In this document: one piece after another, positions 37,856 through 46,947 of the stretch
Numbering within the stretch: position 1 is the stretch's first letter
Layout: the number at the start of each line of letters is the position of its first letter
Origin: Henriciella marina
GTDB taxonomy: Bacteria > Pseudomonadota > Alphaproteobacteria > Caulobacterales > Hyphomonadaceae
Length of the DNA: 63,208 nt
NCBI RefSeq assembly: GCF_027213945.1
Contig: NZ_JAPWGW010000006.1
Location: 1-63,208, forward strand
Direction of reading: 5' to 3'
Position numbers and translations under genes: made by a program
Notes under the pieces: model-generated
What the model saw: only the letters and a program-made list of their open reading frames with translations
Told to the model about the DNA's origin: nothing
Database searches by the model: none

Positions 37856-38677
37856 CTAAAACTCGACCGTATGCGGGGTGTGCCAACCCTTTGGTGAGGT
37901 CGTGAAAATTTCGGCGCCGTCTTCCGTCACACCGATTGAGTGTTCGAACTGAGCCGAAAGCTGGCGGTCGCGCGTGACGGCGGTCCAGCCATCGGGCAGA
38001 ATTGCTGCATCCTTGCGGCCAAGGTTGAGCATTGGCTCGATTGTGAAGAACATGCCGGGCTTCAGCTCCGGGCCTGTACCAGCGCGCGCGGAATGGACAA
38101 CGTTCGGCTCATCATGGAAAAGCTGGCCGAGGCCGTGGCCGCAGAAGTCCTCGACAACGGACAGGCGGTTCTTGGCGGCGACCTTAGAGATAGCGGCGCC
38201 GATGTCGCCGAACCGATTACCGGGTTTTACGGCAGCGATGCCGGCCATCAGCGATTCATACGTGACGTCCATCAGGCGCTCAGCTTTACGCTTTGGCGTG
38301 CCGGCGGCGTACATCCGCGAATGGTCGCCATGCCAGCCGTCGACGATGACGGTGACGTCGATATTGGCAATGTCGCCATCCTTCAGCGGGCGGTCGCCCG
38401 GGATGCCGTGACAGATGACATGGTTGAGCGAGATGCATGAGGCATGACGGTAGCCGCGATAACCAATCGTCGCCGACTGCGCGCCATGATCATAGACGAA
38501 TTCGCGGATGAGATCATCGAGCCGCGCCGTCGTAATACCTGGTCTGACTTCTGGCACCAGCATGTCGAGGCATTCGGCAACCAGCCGCCCTGCCTTGCGC
38601 ATGCCTTCAAAGCCCGCCTCATCATGGATGCGGATTTCGCCGTTACGCACGGGTGTAATCAGGTCTGCTTCGGACAT
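37856..38677 (-). CDS. map: Methionine aminopeptidase, type I
   Basis: 273 residues. Metal ligands appear in order: D in ANIDVTVIVDGWHGD (two Asp), H in DFCGHGLGQLFHDEP, E in FFTIEPML and E in SAQFEHSIGV. Removes initiator Met. Ends 5 nt from the cupin stop on the opposite strand. Confidence 0.95.
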   Translation of the reverse strand: MSEADLITPVRNGEIRIHDEAGFEGMRKAGRLVAECLDMLVPEVRPGITTARLDDLIREFVYDHGAQSATIGYRGYRHASCISLNHVICHGIPGDRPLKDGDIANIDVTVIVDGWHGDHSRMYAAGTPKRKAERLMDVTYESLMAGIAAVKPGNRFGDIGAAISKVAAKNRLSVVEDFCGHGLGQLFHDEPNVVHSARAGTGPELKPGMFFTIEPMLNLGRKDAAILPDGWTAVTRDRQLSAQFEHSIGVTEDGAEIFTTSPKGWHTPHTVEF

Positions 38678-38770
38678 GGAACGGCCTCAGGACTAGCTAG
38701 GCCCGCAATATGGCAGCGTTCTGCGCGAGTTTCCACCTCGAGCCGGTGCCAGACTGCAGCACTTGCTGGC

Positions 38771-38983
38771 CTATTTGCGTGCGTCTTTCTCTGCCTGCTC
38801 GGCTTTCGCGGCGAGCTTGTCCTTGTCTTGCTCAAATTGTTCAGGATTCTTGTACTCCTCGCGCGCGGCCTCTTCGCGGATTGCACGCGCTTTTGGCGAT
38901 TTAAGCCTGGACCGTGTGACGGCCCATATCAGGACGACGAACAGAATGATCGCGCCGACGAAATAGAGAATTTCGATACCCAT
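38771..38983 (-). CDS. Small membrane-anchored protein with charged tail
   Basis: 70 residues: one N-terminal transmembrane helix (GIEILYFVGAIILFVVLIWAV) and a Lys/Glu/Ala-rich helical tail likely to form a coiled coil. TGGAG lies 6 nt before the ATG at 38983. No family recognised; function unknown. Confidence 0.6.
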   Translation of the reverse strand: MGIEILYFVGAIILFVVLIWAVTRSRLKSPKARAIREEAAREEYKNPEQFEQDKDKLAAKAEQAEKDARK

Positions 38984-39102
38984 TTTGAACTCCAGTACTT
39001 GATTAGAGAACAATGCTGGGGCGCCCCTCGCGTTCCGCTTGTTTCCGGTTTCGTGGCTTTGGGCGTAGACTGCGAAAAACAAGAGAACCGGGAGGACGCG
39101 GA

Positions 39103-39954
39103 ATGAACATACATGTTGGAGCCGAAGCGTTTGCACGCTTCGAGGCAAGGCGGTTATCGCCTGCGATTGGCGCTGAACTGCATGGGATCGATCTCTCACA
39201 GCCGATGGACGAGGTTATGGTCACCGAGATCCGGGAGGCGCTGCTTCGTTACAAGGTTATCTTCTTCCGGAACCAGTCCATCACCCGCAGCCATCATATC
39301 GAATTCGCGCGCAAGTTTGGTGAGCTGGAAATCCATCCTGCCACACCAAAGGACCAGGAAGACCCTGAAGTCCTGCGGATCACGCACAATGCCAGCAATA
39401 AGGGTCAGGAGAACGCCTGGCATTCTGACGTCACCTGGCGAACAGAGCCTTCGCTTGGCTCGGTGCTTCGAGCGGTCGAGCTTCCGCAGGTTGGCGGTGA
39501 CACGCTCTTTTCAGACATGGTTTCCGCCTATGAGGGATTGTCAGAAAAGATGAAGGAATTCTGTTGTGGCCTGACGGCGGTTCACGACATCGCCCGGGTC
39601 TTCGCAAAACGCCTTGGCAAGGACCCGAAAGAGCTGCACGCCAAGTTCCCGCCGCAGGAGCATCCGGTGATCCGCACGCATCCCGAAACTGGCGAGCGCC
39701 TGATCTATGTGAACACGGCTTTCACCAGCCACATCAAGGACTTGTCGGAAAAAGAGAGCGACTGGCTTCTACAGCATCTCTACAGTCAGGCGGCCGTACC
39801 AGAGTATCAATGCCGCTTCCGCTGGGAGGTTGGCTCCATCGCTTTCTGGGACAACCGCGCCTGCCAGCATTATGCCGCGAGCGACTATTTCCCGGATGTG
39901 CGGGTCATGGAGCGTGTGACGATTGCAGGCGACCGACCATACTTTGAGTCATAA
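39103..39954 (+). CDS. TauD/TfdA-family Fe(II)/2-oxoglutarate dioxygenase
   Basis: 283 residues. The iron ligands are in NAWHSDVTW (HxD) and NRACQHYAASDY (distal His); R in FPDVRVMERVTI region binds 2-oxoglutarate. N-terminal LSPAIGAELHGIDLSQPM is family-typical. Candidate substrates include taurine, sulfonates and aryloxyalkanoates; not decidable here. GGGAGGA precedes the ATG. Confidence 0.9.
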   Translation: MNIHVGAEAFARFEARRLSPAIGAELHGIDLSQPMDEVMVTEIREALLRYKVIFFRNQSITRSHHIEFARKFGELEIHPATPKDQEDPEVLRITHNASNKGQENAWHSDVTWRTEPSLGSVLRAVELPQVGGDTLFSDMVSAYEGLSEKMKEFCCGLTAVHDIARVFAKRLGKDPKELHAKFPPQEHPVIRTHPETGERLIYVNTAFTSHIKDLSEKESDWLLQHLYSQAAVPEYQCRFRWEVGSIAFWDNRACQHYAASDYFPDVRVMERVTIAGDRPYFES

Positions 39955-39983
39955 GAAAACGGGGCCGCGAGGGCCCCGCTTTC
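39955..39983. terminator. Terminator between dioxygenase and OsmC genes
   Basis: GAAAA, CGGGGCC (39960-39966), loop GCGAG, GGCCCCG (39972-39978), CTTTCC. Flanking A and T tracts suit both convergent genes. Confidence 0.75.
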
Positions 39984-40006
39984 CGCTGTACTATCCCTGA
40001 ACAAGA

Positions 40007-40441
40007 TCAGGCGAGTTTGGCGTCGAGCGTCACTTTAATGGCGCCGAGGGCCTTGGACAGTGGGCATTCTTCCTTGGCCTTGTTGGCAAGCTCCTGGAAT
40101 TTCGCCTCCTCGATCCCCGGCACTTTGCCGGTGAGGGTCAGGGCGGACGACTTCACTTCAAAGCCGCCATCCACTTCCTCAACCGTGACGACGGATTTCG
40201 CTTCAAGGTCCTCGGCCGGCGTGTCGTTCATGGCGAGGAAGGCCGAAAGCTGCATCGCAAAACAGCCCGCATGGGCCGCGCCGAGCAGCTCTTCCGGGTT
40301 CGTCCCGGCCTTGCCGCTTTCGTCTTCGAAGCGGGCCTTGAAGGAATAACCATGGCTTGAGAGCGCGCCGCTCTGGGTGTCGATGGTGCCTTTGCCGTCC
40401 TTGAGGGGGCCTGACCAATGGGCTGTGGCGTGACGTTTCAT
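40007..40441 (-). CDS. OsmC-type peroxiredoxin
   Basis: 144 residues. Reactive cysteines are in AAHAGCFAMQLS and KEECPLSKAL, the two-Cys signature of OsmC/Ohr organic hydroperoxide reductases. The N-terminal KRHATAHWSGPLKDGKGTI favours OsmC over Ohr. The ATG at 40441 gives the usual length and has AAAGGA upstream. Detoxifies organic peroxides with lipoylated or thiol reductants. Confidence 0.9.
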   Translation of the reverse strand: MKRHATAHWSGPLKDGKGTIDTQSGALSSHGYSFKARFEDESGKAGTNPEELLGAAHAGCFAMQLSAFLAMNDTPAEDLEAKSVVTVEEVDGGFEVKSSALTLTGKVPGIEEAKFQELANKAKEECPLSKALGAIKVTLDAKLA

Positions 40442-40595
40442 GCTGAAGTCCTTTCCTTTGGGGAAGCTGTTGATACCTCTCACCTTGAGCGGCGAGGTGT
40501 CGGGTCAAGTCTGAAACGTTGGGCCGACCGAAGAGGTTGCCTGCAGGCGGAAACTAGCGCTTGTTAAAGTCGGAAAGTCCTGGGAGGAAATCGTC

Positions 40596-41963
40596 GTGAA
40601 GAACGAAATCATGGTGCTGTCACGGTGTATGGGCGGTGTACTGGCGGTGTTTCTGGCGGCGGCCTGCACAAATGCAGCTGATCCGGCAGAAAACGTGCCT
40701 GCATCGTCGCCCGAAAGCGAAGATGCCGCCGCAGAAGCGGGTGCTTCGTTCAGCCAAGAGGGGCTCGCCGCGCTCGACGATCTTCTCGCAGGCTATGTCG
40801 GGGCAGGGCAGGTGGCTGGCATCGAAGCCCTGCTCGTTCAGGATGGCGAGGTCGTCTATTCCGCTGCCCATGGACTGCGCGATGTCGAAGAGCAGACCCC
40901 TCTCGGCGAGGACACGATCTGGCGCATCTATTCCATGACGAAGCCGGTCACCAGTGTAGCTCTGATGCAGCTTTATGAAGACGGCAAGTTCGACCTCGAC
41001 GATCCGCTAAGTGACTATATCCCAGAGTTCGAGAACCTGCAGGTGCTGGCCGGTGAGAATGAGGATGGCACGCCTGTCCTTGAACAGCTGGAACGCGAGC
41101 CGACTATTCGCGATGCCATGCGCCATACGGCAGGGTTCGCCTATGGTCTGTTCGGACAGGACTATGCGAACCGCCAGTTCCGGGAGACCGGCATCCTTCG
41201 TTCGCAGGATCTCGACATGCTGGTCGACAAGGTCGCCGACGTGCCGCTTCTGTTCCAGCCGGGCGAGCAATGGTCTTACTCAGTCAGCGTCGATATCCAG
41301 GGTTATCTGATCGAGCACTTCTCCGGGGTGAGCCTTGGCGAGTATCTCGACGCCAACATTTTCACCCCGCTGGGAATGGATGACACCGGCTTTTTTGTTC
41401 CAGACGGCGATTATGAGCGCTTCGCTGACCTGATGGTCTGGTCGTCCGAAGCAGGTCGCTTCGTGCCGGTTCCGGAGACCCGAGAAAGCCAGGGGGCACT
41501 GCCTTACCTCTATCGTGAGGAGACCGTACCGTTCGAGTCGGGTGGGCACGGGCTTGTCGCGACAATTGATGACTATGCCCGCTTCAGCCAGATGATGCTG
41601 AATGCAGGGAGCCTCGATGGCGCAGAGATCATTTTGCCAGAGACAGTCGACCTGATGACGAGCGACCAGCTGCCCGAAGATCTGGGCATTGGGTTCAACG
41701 GTACGGCGCGGGCCACCATGACGGCAGAGCCGCACAAGTTTGGTCTGGGCTGGGGCGTTATCTCAGACCCTGAAGGCATGGCGAGCCCTGCAGGGGCTGG
41801 CACCTATTATTGGGGCGGCGCAGCCGGGACATGGTTCTGGATCGATCCGGTGAACGATCTGTACTTTATTGGAATGATCCAGCGATTTGGAGATAATCCC
41901 GATATGCCGTTTGAGCCGCGCGCCCAGTCAATGGCGCTGGTCTACGATGCCTTGCAGAAATAG
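40596..41963 (+). CDS. Beta-lactamase-fold serine hydrolase lipoprotein
   Basis: 455 residues. Lipobox LAAAC at 20-24, so probably lipid-anchored. The class C/esterase signature SMTK is at 113-116; WSYSVSVD supplies the YxN-like motif, and WGGAAGTWFW the third motif. Closer to esterases and EstB/PBP-like proteins than to resistance enzymes, so drug resistance should not be assumed. Start is GTG 40596 with GGGAGGA 8 nt upstream. Confidence 0.87.
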   Translation: MKNEIMVLSRCMGGVLAVFLAAACTNAADPAENVPASSPESEDAAAEAGASFSQEGLAALDDLLAGYVGAGQVAGIEALLVQDGEVVYSAAHGLRDVEEQTPLGEDTIWRIYSMTKPVTSVALMQLYEDGKFDLDDPLSDYIPEFENLQVLAGENEDGTPVLEQLEREPTIRDAMRHTAGFAYGLFGQDYANRQFRETGILRSQDLDMLVDKVADVPLLFQPGEQWSYSVSVDIQGYLIEHFSGVSLGEYLDANIFTPLGMDDTGFFVPDGDYERFADLMVWSSEAGRFVPVPETRESQGALPYLYREETVPFESGGHGLVATIDDYARFSQMMLNAGSLDGAEIILPETVDLMTSDQLPEDLGIGFNGTARATMTAEPHKFGLGWGVISDPEGMASPAGAGTYYWGGAAGTWFWIDPVNDLYFIGMIQRFGDNPDMPFEPRAQSMALVYDALQK

Positions 41964-42034
41964 TACATAATTTGGCCAACTCCTCGCTAGCCTATCGGCT
42001 AGAGAGACAGGTCAGTCATTCGCAGGACATATCT

Positions 42035-42802
42035 ATGACAGCACCTACCGCCGCTATCTGCCTCATCGGGGACGAGCTTCTTTCAGGACGCACGCGGGAC
42101 ATCAACGTCCAGCAGATTGCGGGATATCTGCGTCCGCTCGGCATTCCAGTCGAAGAAGTACGGATCGTACCCGACGTTCAGGCGCGCATCGTCGAGGCGG
42201 TCAATGCGCTTCGGGAACGCTATGCTTATGTCTTCACGACGGGCGGGATCGGGCCGACCCATGACGATATTACGGCGGATGCGATTGCCGCCGCCTTCGG
42301 CATCGGGATCGACAAGCATCCCGATGTGATGGCGATGTTACAGGAACGCTATGACGAGATCGGCACCGAATTCACCGAGGCGCGCCAGCGCATGGCGCGC
42401 ATTCCCGACGGCGCAAGCCTGATCGAGAACCCGGTATCGGGGGCGCCAGGCTTTCAGACCGGGAATGTCTTCACTTTGGCGGGTGTGCCTTCCATTGTTC
42501 AGGGCATGCTTCAGGATGTCGGTCACAGGCTGGAGCATGGCAGGGTGGTCCATGCACGGACGGTACGTGTACCGGGCCTGCGCGAAGGCGATATCGCCGA
42601 GGCGCTCAGCGAACTCGACAAATCATTCGAAGAGGTGAGCTTCGGCTCCTATCCCTGGTTCAGGTCAGTGAACGATCATGGTGTGTCGCTGATCGCTCGC
42701 TCTGCTGATGAAGCCGCGCTGACCATTGCAGCGCAGAAGCTTGTCGAACTGGCCGCCTCCGTCGGTGGTGACGGCGAAGTCATAGAAGGAGAAGCAAGTT
42801 GA
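42035..42802 (+). CDS. MoaB/CinA N-terminal domain protein (competence/damage-inducible-like)
   Basis: 255 residues. The molybdopterin-binding fold is clear: AAICLIGDELLSGRTRDINVQQIA and VFTTGGIGPTHDDITADAIAAAFG, then RMARIPDGASLIENPVSGAPGF. The CinA C-terminal amidohydrolase domain is absent. Members may act as ADP-ribose pyrophosphatases or in nucleotide salvage. ATG at 42035 chosen since the family starts here. Coupled to the next gene by a TTGA overlap. Confidence 0.83.
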   Translation: MTAPTAAICLIGDELLSGRTRDINVQQIAGYLRPLGIPVEEVRIVPDVQARIVEAVNALRERYAYVFTTGGIGPTHDDITADAIAAAFGIGIDKHPDVMAMLQERYDEIGTEFTEARQRMARIPDGASLIENPVSGAPGFQTGNVFTLAGVPSIVQGMLQDVGHRLEHGRVVHARTVRVPGLREGDIAEALSELDKSFEEVSFGSYPWFRSVNDHGVSLIARSADEAALTIAAQKLVELAASVGGDGEVIEGEAS

Positions 42803-43290
42803 GCAGGCCCACTCTCTCAAGGACGCCGGTGATCATCCTGTCGGGGATCGCCATGGTCGCCATCGGTTTTTGTTTCAGCCTCGTCGCACCGGTCATTGAT
42901 GGCGAACTTCTCGACATGATCTGGTCCGGCCCGGCGGCGGAAGCCCGCCTTGCTGAAATGAATGCCGACGCCCGGACGGTGCACTTCTGGACGACACTGA
43001 TCATCGATACGGCGTACCCGCTGGCTTATGGCGCATTCCTGGCTGGGCTGGCTGCGCGCTTCGCGCCGGTGCGGTTTGCTCGGCTCGCCATGGTCCCGGC
43101 CTTCCTGATCGTCATTCTGGATCTCGCAGAGAACACGGTCCAGATGATCGCGCTACAGGACGCAGGCAATTACCTCTGGCTAAAGACGTATCTCACGCCG
43201 GCGAAGTTCGGCATGTTCGCTTTTGCGGCGCTACTTGCCGGCGTCCTCGGCCTCGTCGCGCTTGCGCGGTTTGCGCTCAGGAACCGCTAG
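42799..43290 (+). CDS. Hypothetical four-helix membrane protein
   Basis: 163 residues with hydrophobic segments near 10-32, 65-85, 93-115 and 132-155. Starts with TTG at 42799, overlapping the previous stop; AAGGAGAAG lies upstream. No family recognised. Overlaps the end of the convergent oxidoreductase gene by 14 bp. Confidence 0.6.
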   Translation: MSRPTLSRTPVIILSGIAMVAIGFCFSLVAPVIDGELLDMIWSGPAAEARLAEMNADARTVHFWTTLIIDTAYPLAYGAFLAGLAARFAPVRFARLAMVPAFLIVILDLAENTVQMIALQDAGNYLWLKTYLTPAKFGMFAFAALLAGVLGLVALARFALRNR

Positions 43291-44962
43291 GCGGGTCTGC
43301 TTCTGCAAGAGCCTTGTGAATGTCGCTCACGACGACTGAGCCTTCGCCAACGCCCGAAGCGACCCGTTTGACCGATCCGATCCGAACATCGCCGACGGCA
43401 TAGACGCGCGGCCATGAGGTTTCATAGCGGGTCGGCATCCGGTCCAGCGTCCAGCCTGCGCGAACGAGGTCGAGATTGGAGAGGTCCGGACCTGTTTTCA
43501 CGAACCCTTTCTCATCGCAGCTCATATGCTGGGGCAGCCAGTCAGTGAATGGCTGGGCGCCGATGAAGAGGAAGACAAAGCCGATATCGTGCTCGCTTAT
43601 ATCCTTTGTGGTGCGGTGGCGAAAGCTGAGCCGGGTGAGCCGGTCATTGAGTTGATCTTCGCTGCCCGTGCCGTGAAGTGTCTCGATTTCTGTTTCCGCG
43701 TGGAGGTGGATGTTCGGCGTCTCTTCAAGCCGGCGAACGAGGTATTCCGACATTGTGTCTCGAATATTGGGTCGTCTGAACAGGACGTGCACATTGCGGG
43801 CGGCCTGACTTAGGAAGACCGCCCCTTGACCGGCGGAATTGCCTGCACCGACGATGCAAACATCCTGGCCGCCGCAAAGCTGCGCCTCCATCGGCGTTGC
43901 GCCGTAATAAATTCCGCGTCCTTCAAACCGTTCGAGGTTCTCGATCGGCAGGCGGCTGTACTGTGCGCCTGTTGCGATGACCACGGCGCGCGCCTTCAGG
44001 CGGCGGCCGTCCTTCAGGGACAGGCAGTAATTGTCGCCATCGCGGGCGAGGTCGACGGCAGTCGCAGGCGAGGCGATGCGTGCGCCGAATTTCTGCGCCT
44101 GGATGGAGGCACGCGAAGCGAGCTCGCGGCCAGACACGCCCATCGGGAAGCCGAGATAGTTCTCGATCTTTGACGATGTGCCGGCCTGTCCGCCGGGGCC
44201 ATCACTGTCGAGCGTGACGACGGTCAGGCCCTCGGAGGCAGCATAGACAGATGCCGCAAGTCCGGCAGGCCCTGCGCCAACGACGACAAGGTCCGTGCAG
44301 CTATTGTCGGGCACGAGGTCGAGGCCGAAAGCTTCGGACAGTTCACTGACGCCGGGACGCGACATGATGCGGGAACGCCCGCGGATGACGACAGGCAGGT
44401 CGTCTGGCTGAATCTCCCGCGCCTCCATGATCCGCTTGGCCAGCGGGTCCTTGTCCGGGTCGAGCCAGCGATGGGCGATCATGTGTTTGGAAAGGGTGTC
44501 GCGTGCGACGAACACGTCGCGGTCATGCGCATCACCGATCACGATGACGGCGCCATGGGCGGCGTTGTGCGAGAAGATCCGCCGCGCCGTCAGCGTCCGT
44601 ACGAAGATGTCAGAGAAGTGCGAGTTCTCGACCAGCAGGCGCTGAAAGCTGTCATGCGAGATGTGCAGGACCTCACCACCCTTGCCCATCACGACGCGCG
44701 AAAGCGACGCCTGACCGGTCAGGATGGAAATGTCGCCAGCAAACTGGCCGCGCTCCATCCAGCCAAGACGCTTTTCGCCGTCGGGCGTCTCAACGAGGAT
44801 GTCGGTGTGCCCTGAGAGGGTGATGAGGCAATCTACATTTGCATCGCCCTCATCCACGAGAGGGGCGCCTGCCGTATGGGTGCGCACTTCGCCAAAAGGC
44901 TTCAGCGCTTCGAGCTCCTCGTCCGAAAAGGTGAAGTTTATGTCGGCAGGAGGCTTACCCAT
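43277..44962 (-). CDS. Cyclic-nucleotide-binding domain fused to thioredoxin-reductase-like flavoprotein
   Basis: 561 residues. Residues about 10-125 form a CRP-type cNMP-binding fold (ERGQFAGDISILTGQASLSRV). About 135-195 look like a thioredoxin fold without cysteines (HRWLDPDKDP). From 222 on is a thioredoxin-reductase module with FAD site VVGAGPAGLAAS, NAD(P) site IVGAGNSAGQ and YAVGDVRIGSVKR. The redox CxxC of true TrxR (CATC) reads GATP here (354-357), so it cannot be an ordinary thioredoxin reductase. ATG 44962 is the natural domain start. Divergent from the hydratase gene. Confidence 0.85.
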   Translation of the reverse strand: MGKPPADINFTFSDEELEALKPFGEVRTHTAGAPLVDEGDANVDCLITLSGHTDILVETPDGEKRLGWMERGQFAGDISILTGQASLSRVVMGKGGEVLHISHDSFQRLLVENSHFSDIFVRTLTARRIFSHNAAHGAVIVIGDAHDRDVFVARDTLSKHMIAHRWLDPDKDPLAKRIMEAREIQPDDLPVVIRGRSRIMSRPGVSELSEAFGLDLVPDNSCTDLVVVGAGPAGLAASVYAASEGLTVVTLDSDGPGGQAGTSSKIENYLGFPMGVSGRELASRASIQAQKFGARIASPATAVDLARDGDNYCLSLKDGRRLKARAVVIATGAQYSRLPIENLERFEGRGIYYGATPMEAQLCGGQDVCIVGAGNSAGQGAVFLSQAARNVHVLFRRPNIRDTMSEYLVRRLEETPNIHLHAETEIETLHGTGSEDQLNDRLTRLSFRHRTTKDISEHDIGFVFLFIGAQPFTDWLPQHMSCDEKGFVKTGPDLSNLDLVRAGWTLDRMPTRYETSWPRVYAVGDVRIGSVKRVASGVGEGSVVVSDIHKALAEADPPSGS

Positions 44963-45043
44963 GGTCTGGCCTTGGCGTTTGTCGGTGGGGCAGTTTAAGT
45001 CTCTAGCGACGAAGCAGAACAAAGACCATGGAGAGGAAGCGAG

Positions 45044-45820
45044 ATGTCCGAGAATATCGTGCGCGTGGAGAGAGACGGCCCCGTGGCCATTGTAACGATG
45101 AACCGGCCGGATGCGCTGAATGCACTCAGCCGCGCGCTGCGTGCCGAGCTGGTGAAAGTGTTCACGGAGCTGGCAAAGGACGATACGGTCCGCGCGGCCG
45201 TGCTGACGGGGGAGGGCCGCGCCTTCACCGCGGGGGTGGATCTCAAGGAAGCGGGGCAGACAGGCTTCGCGCTCGGGGCTGATGGCGGCGATATTGACCT
45301 TTCAAAAGGTCTTGCCGCTTTCCCGTGGCCGATCATTGGCGCGATCAACGGGTTTGCGATTACCGGTGGCTTTGAACTCGCCCTGATGTGCGACGTCTTG
45401 CTGGCATCAGAGAATGCGAAGTTCGCTGACACACATGCGCGCGTCGGCATCGTGCCAGGTTGGGGGCTCAGCCAGAAACTGCCGCGCATGATCGGCATGA
45501 GCCGCGCCAAGGAACTGTCCTTTACCGGCAACTTCCTCGATGCAGAGACCGCAGAGCGCTGGGGCCTCGTCAACCGCGTCTACAAGGCGGATGCGCTGCT
45601 GCCTGCGGCGATCAAGATGGGCCACGAGATGGCAAGCTGTGACGCTGTGCTGCTGCGCAAGTACAAGGCGCTGATCGATGACGGTTTCGCCTCGACATTC
45701 GGCGATGCGATGAAGATGGAAGTGAAGCGCTCGGCCGAACATGCCCAGTCGGTCACAGCCGACAGTGTCGAACAGGCACGCAAGGCGGTGACCGAACGCG
45801 GACGCGGCCAGAACGGCTAG
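45044..45820 (+). CDS. Enoyl-CoA hydratase/isomerase family protein
   Basis: 258 residues of the crotonase fold: VAIVTMNRPDALNALSRALRAEL, GEGRAFTAGVDLKEAG (oxyanion), and PIIGAINGFAITGGFELALMCDVLLASENAKFADTHARVGIVPGWG with the catalytic Glu region. Hydrates 2-enoyl-CoA or an analogue. With the acyl-CoA dehydrogenase and thiolase elsewhere in the window it fits beta-oxidation, though the genes are not together. Confidence 0.9.
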   Translation: MSENIVRVERDGPVAIVTMNRPDALNALSRALRAELVKVFTELAKDDTVRAAVLTGEGRAFTAGVDLKEAGQTGFALGADGGDIDLSKGLAAFPWPIIGAINGFAITGGFELALMCDVLLASENAKFADTHARVGIVPGWGLSQKLPRMIGMSRAKELSFTGNFLDAETAERWGLVNRVYKADALLPAAIKMGHEMASCDAVLLRKYKALIDDGFASTFGDAMKMEVKRSAEHAQSVTADSVEQARKAVTERGRGQNG

Positions 45821-45919
45821 GCCACATACGGGCGAGCAGGGCAAATTTGCTGGCATTATCTTGGAAAATGCTGCAAATGCTCCAGTTCCTGCGTGAAGGT
45901 TCTTTTTTCGGAGTTACAG

Positions 45920-46267
45920 ATGCTCGCCCGTATTTTTGTTCTTGCTTCACTTCCGTTCGCCCTCTCCATGACGGCGACCGGTCAGATTGCGACCAGTAAC
46001 GAGAATGGGGCGACGGGCGCGTATTCAAACGATATCGACTCGTCCTTTACCTCCGAGAGCCGCTTTGGCCCGCGTAGCGCGCTGGATGATCTGCGCGCCA
46101 ATGTGGACCGGGACCGCGAAGCCGAAGAGCGCCTGCGCCAGCGTCAGCAGCGTATGCGCGACACTGAAAGCGCCGAGGAAACCGGCACGCTGATCGATAC
46201 GGGTCTGCCGGACCCGGTCACCGAAGAAGACCTCGCTGACAGCGAAGTCGAGCGCGTCGAAGACTAA
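45920..46267 (+). CDS. Small exported protein, charged C-terminal half
   Basis: 115 residues. Signal peptide MLARIFVLASLPFALSMTATGQ, then a polar region rich in Asp, Glu and Arg (residues 40-85, probably helical). No family recognised. ATG 45920 chosen because the signal peptide starts there and GGAG lies upstream; a longer frame begins 27 nt earlier. Confidence 0.6.
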   Translation: MLARIFVLASLPFALSMTATGQIATSNENGATGAYSNDIDSSFTSESRFGPRSALDDLRANVDRDREAEERLRQRQQRMRDTESAEETGTLIDTGLPDPVTEEDLADSEVERVED

Positions 46268-46269
46268 AG

Positions 46270-46297
46270 GGAACTCTGGCGACCGGCCTGCCGTTGA
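46270..46297 (+). promoter_or_regulatory. EcfG-type general stress promoter before the PRC-barrel-like gene
   Basis: GGAAC (46270-46274), 17 nt, CGTTGA (46292-46297). Perfect match to the alphaproteobacterial EcfG promoter. The start point would fall at about 46303-46304, on or next to the ATG of the next gene, implying a leaderless message. Confidence 0.6.
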
Positions 46298-46303
46298 TCC
46301 GGC

Positions 46304-46849
46304 ATGTCTGTTCCGCGCTCCCGTCCCATAAAAATCGCTCTGATACTCGCTACCGGCTTTGCCGTGACCGCTCCGGTTCTGGCGCAAAGCGCTGAGACCT
46401 ACGTGGCGAACGGGCGCTATGCGAGCGACTATGAAGTTGGCACCTGGCCCGATAGCGAGCGGGCACGCCAGACGAACTATCTCGAACAGCAATACATGGC
46501 CTCCGACGAACTGCTCGGCGGACCTGTCGCAAAGCCCGGTGAGCCGCGCTTTGGCCGAGCGGCCGTCGCGGAAGTCGGGGCGATCCGTTCTGAGCTGCGT
46601 CTCGCAAGTGCAACAAATGCAATGGATGGCGGCAGCGCAGCGCCTGTTCAGCCGACTGGACCGAAAGCAGGTATGCGCGTTGTGGACGCGTATGGCGACG
46701 AGATCGGGTCCGTGGCGATGGTCCAGTCAGAGGATGGCCGGGTTGATGCTGTATGGGTACGTATCACCAGCGGCACAGCGACGGACCTTGTCCAGCTGAC
46801 GCGCGAGCGCTTCGATATCGAAAGCGGACGTGTCATCATTACTGGATAA
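46304..46849 (+). CDS. Exported protein with PRC-barrel-like C-terminal region
   Basis: 181 residues. Signal peptide (1-27, IALILATGFAVTAPVLAQS), a polar middle, and residues about 123-160 (GMRVVDAYGDEIGSVAMVQSEDG) resembling a PRC-barrel strand pattern. No ribosome binding site is visible before the ATG. An EcfG-type promoter ends six bases upstream. Likely an envelope protein of the stress regulon; exact role unknown. Confidence 0.65.
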   Translation: MSVPRSRPIKIALILATGFAVTAPVLAQSAETYVANGRYASDYEVGTWPDSERARQTNYLEQQYMASDELLGGPVAKPGEPRFGRAAVAEVGAIRSELRLASATNAMDGGSAAPVQPTGPKAGMRVVDAYGDEIGSVAMVQSEDGRVDAVWVRITSGTATDLVQLTRERFDIESGRVIITG

Positions 46850-46947
46850 CGGCGCGTGGCCCGCGCCCACGCATTTCTCCACGGCATGGGTTGCACGCAG
46901 AGCCGAGATTGGCTGTATGGCGTGGACCAGTTTCGGGAGGAAATACC

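Noticed and set aside
38678-38700. GGAAC next to the map start codon as an EcfG -35
   Set aside because: No CGTT at 16 or 17 nt, and it points away from a gene start.
40596-41963. Antibiotic resistance beta-lactamase
   Set aside because: The fold and SMTK motif also fit esterases and PBP-like proteins; the lipobox and weak second motif do not favour a resistance enzyme.
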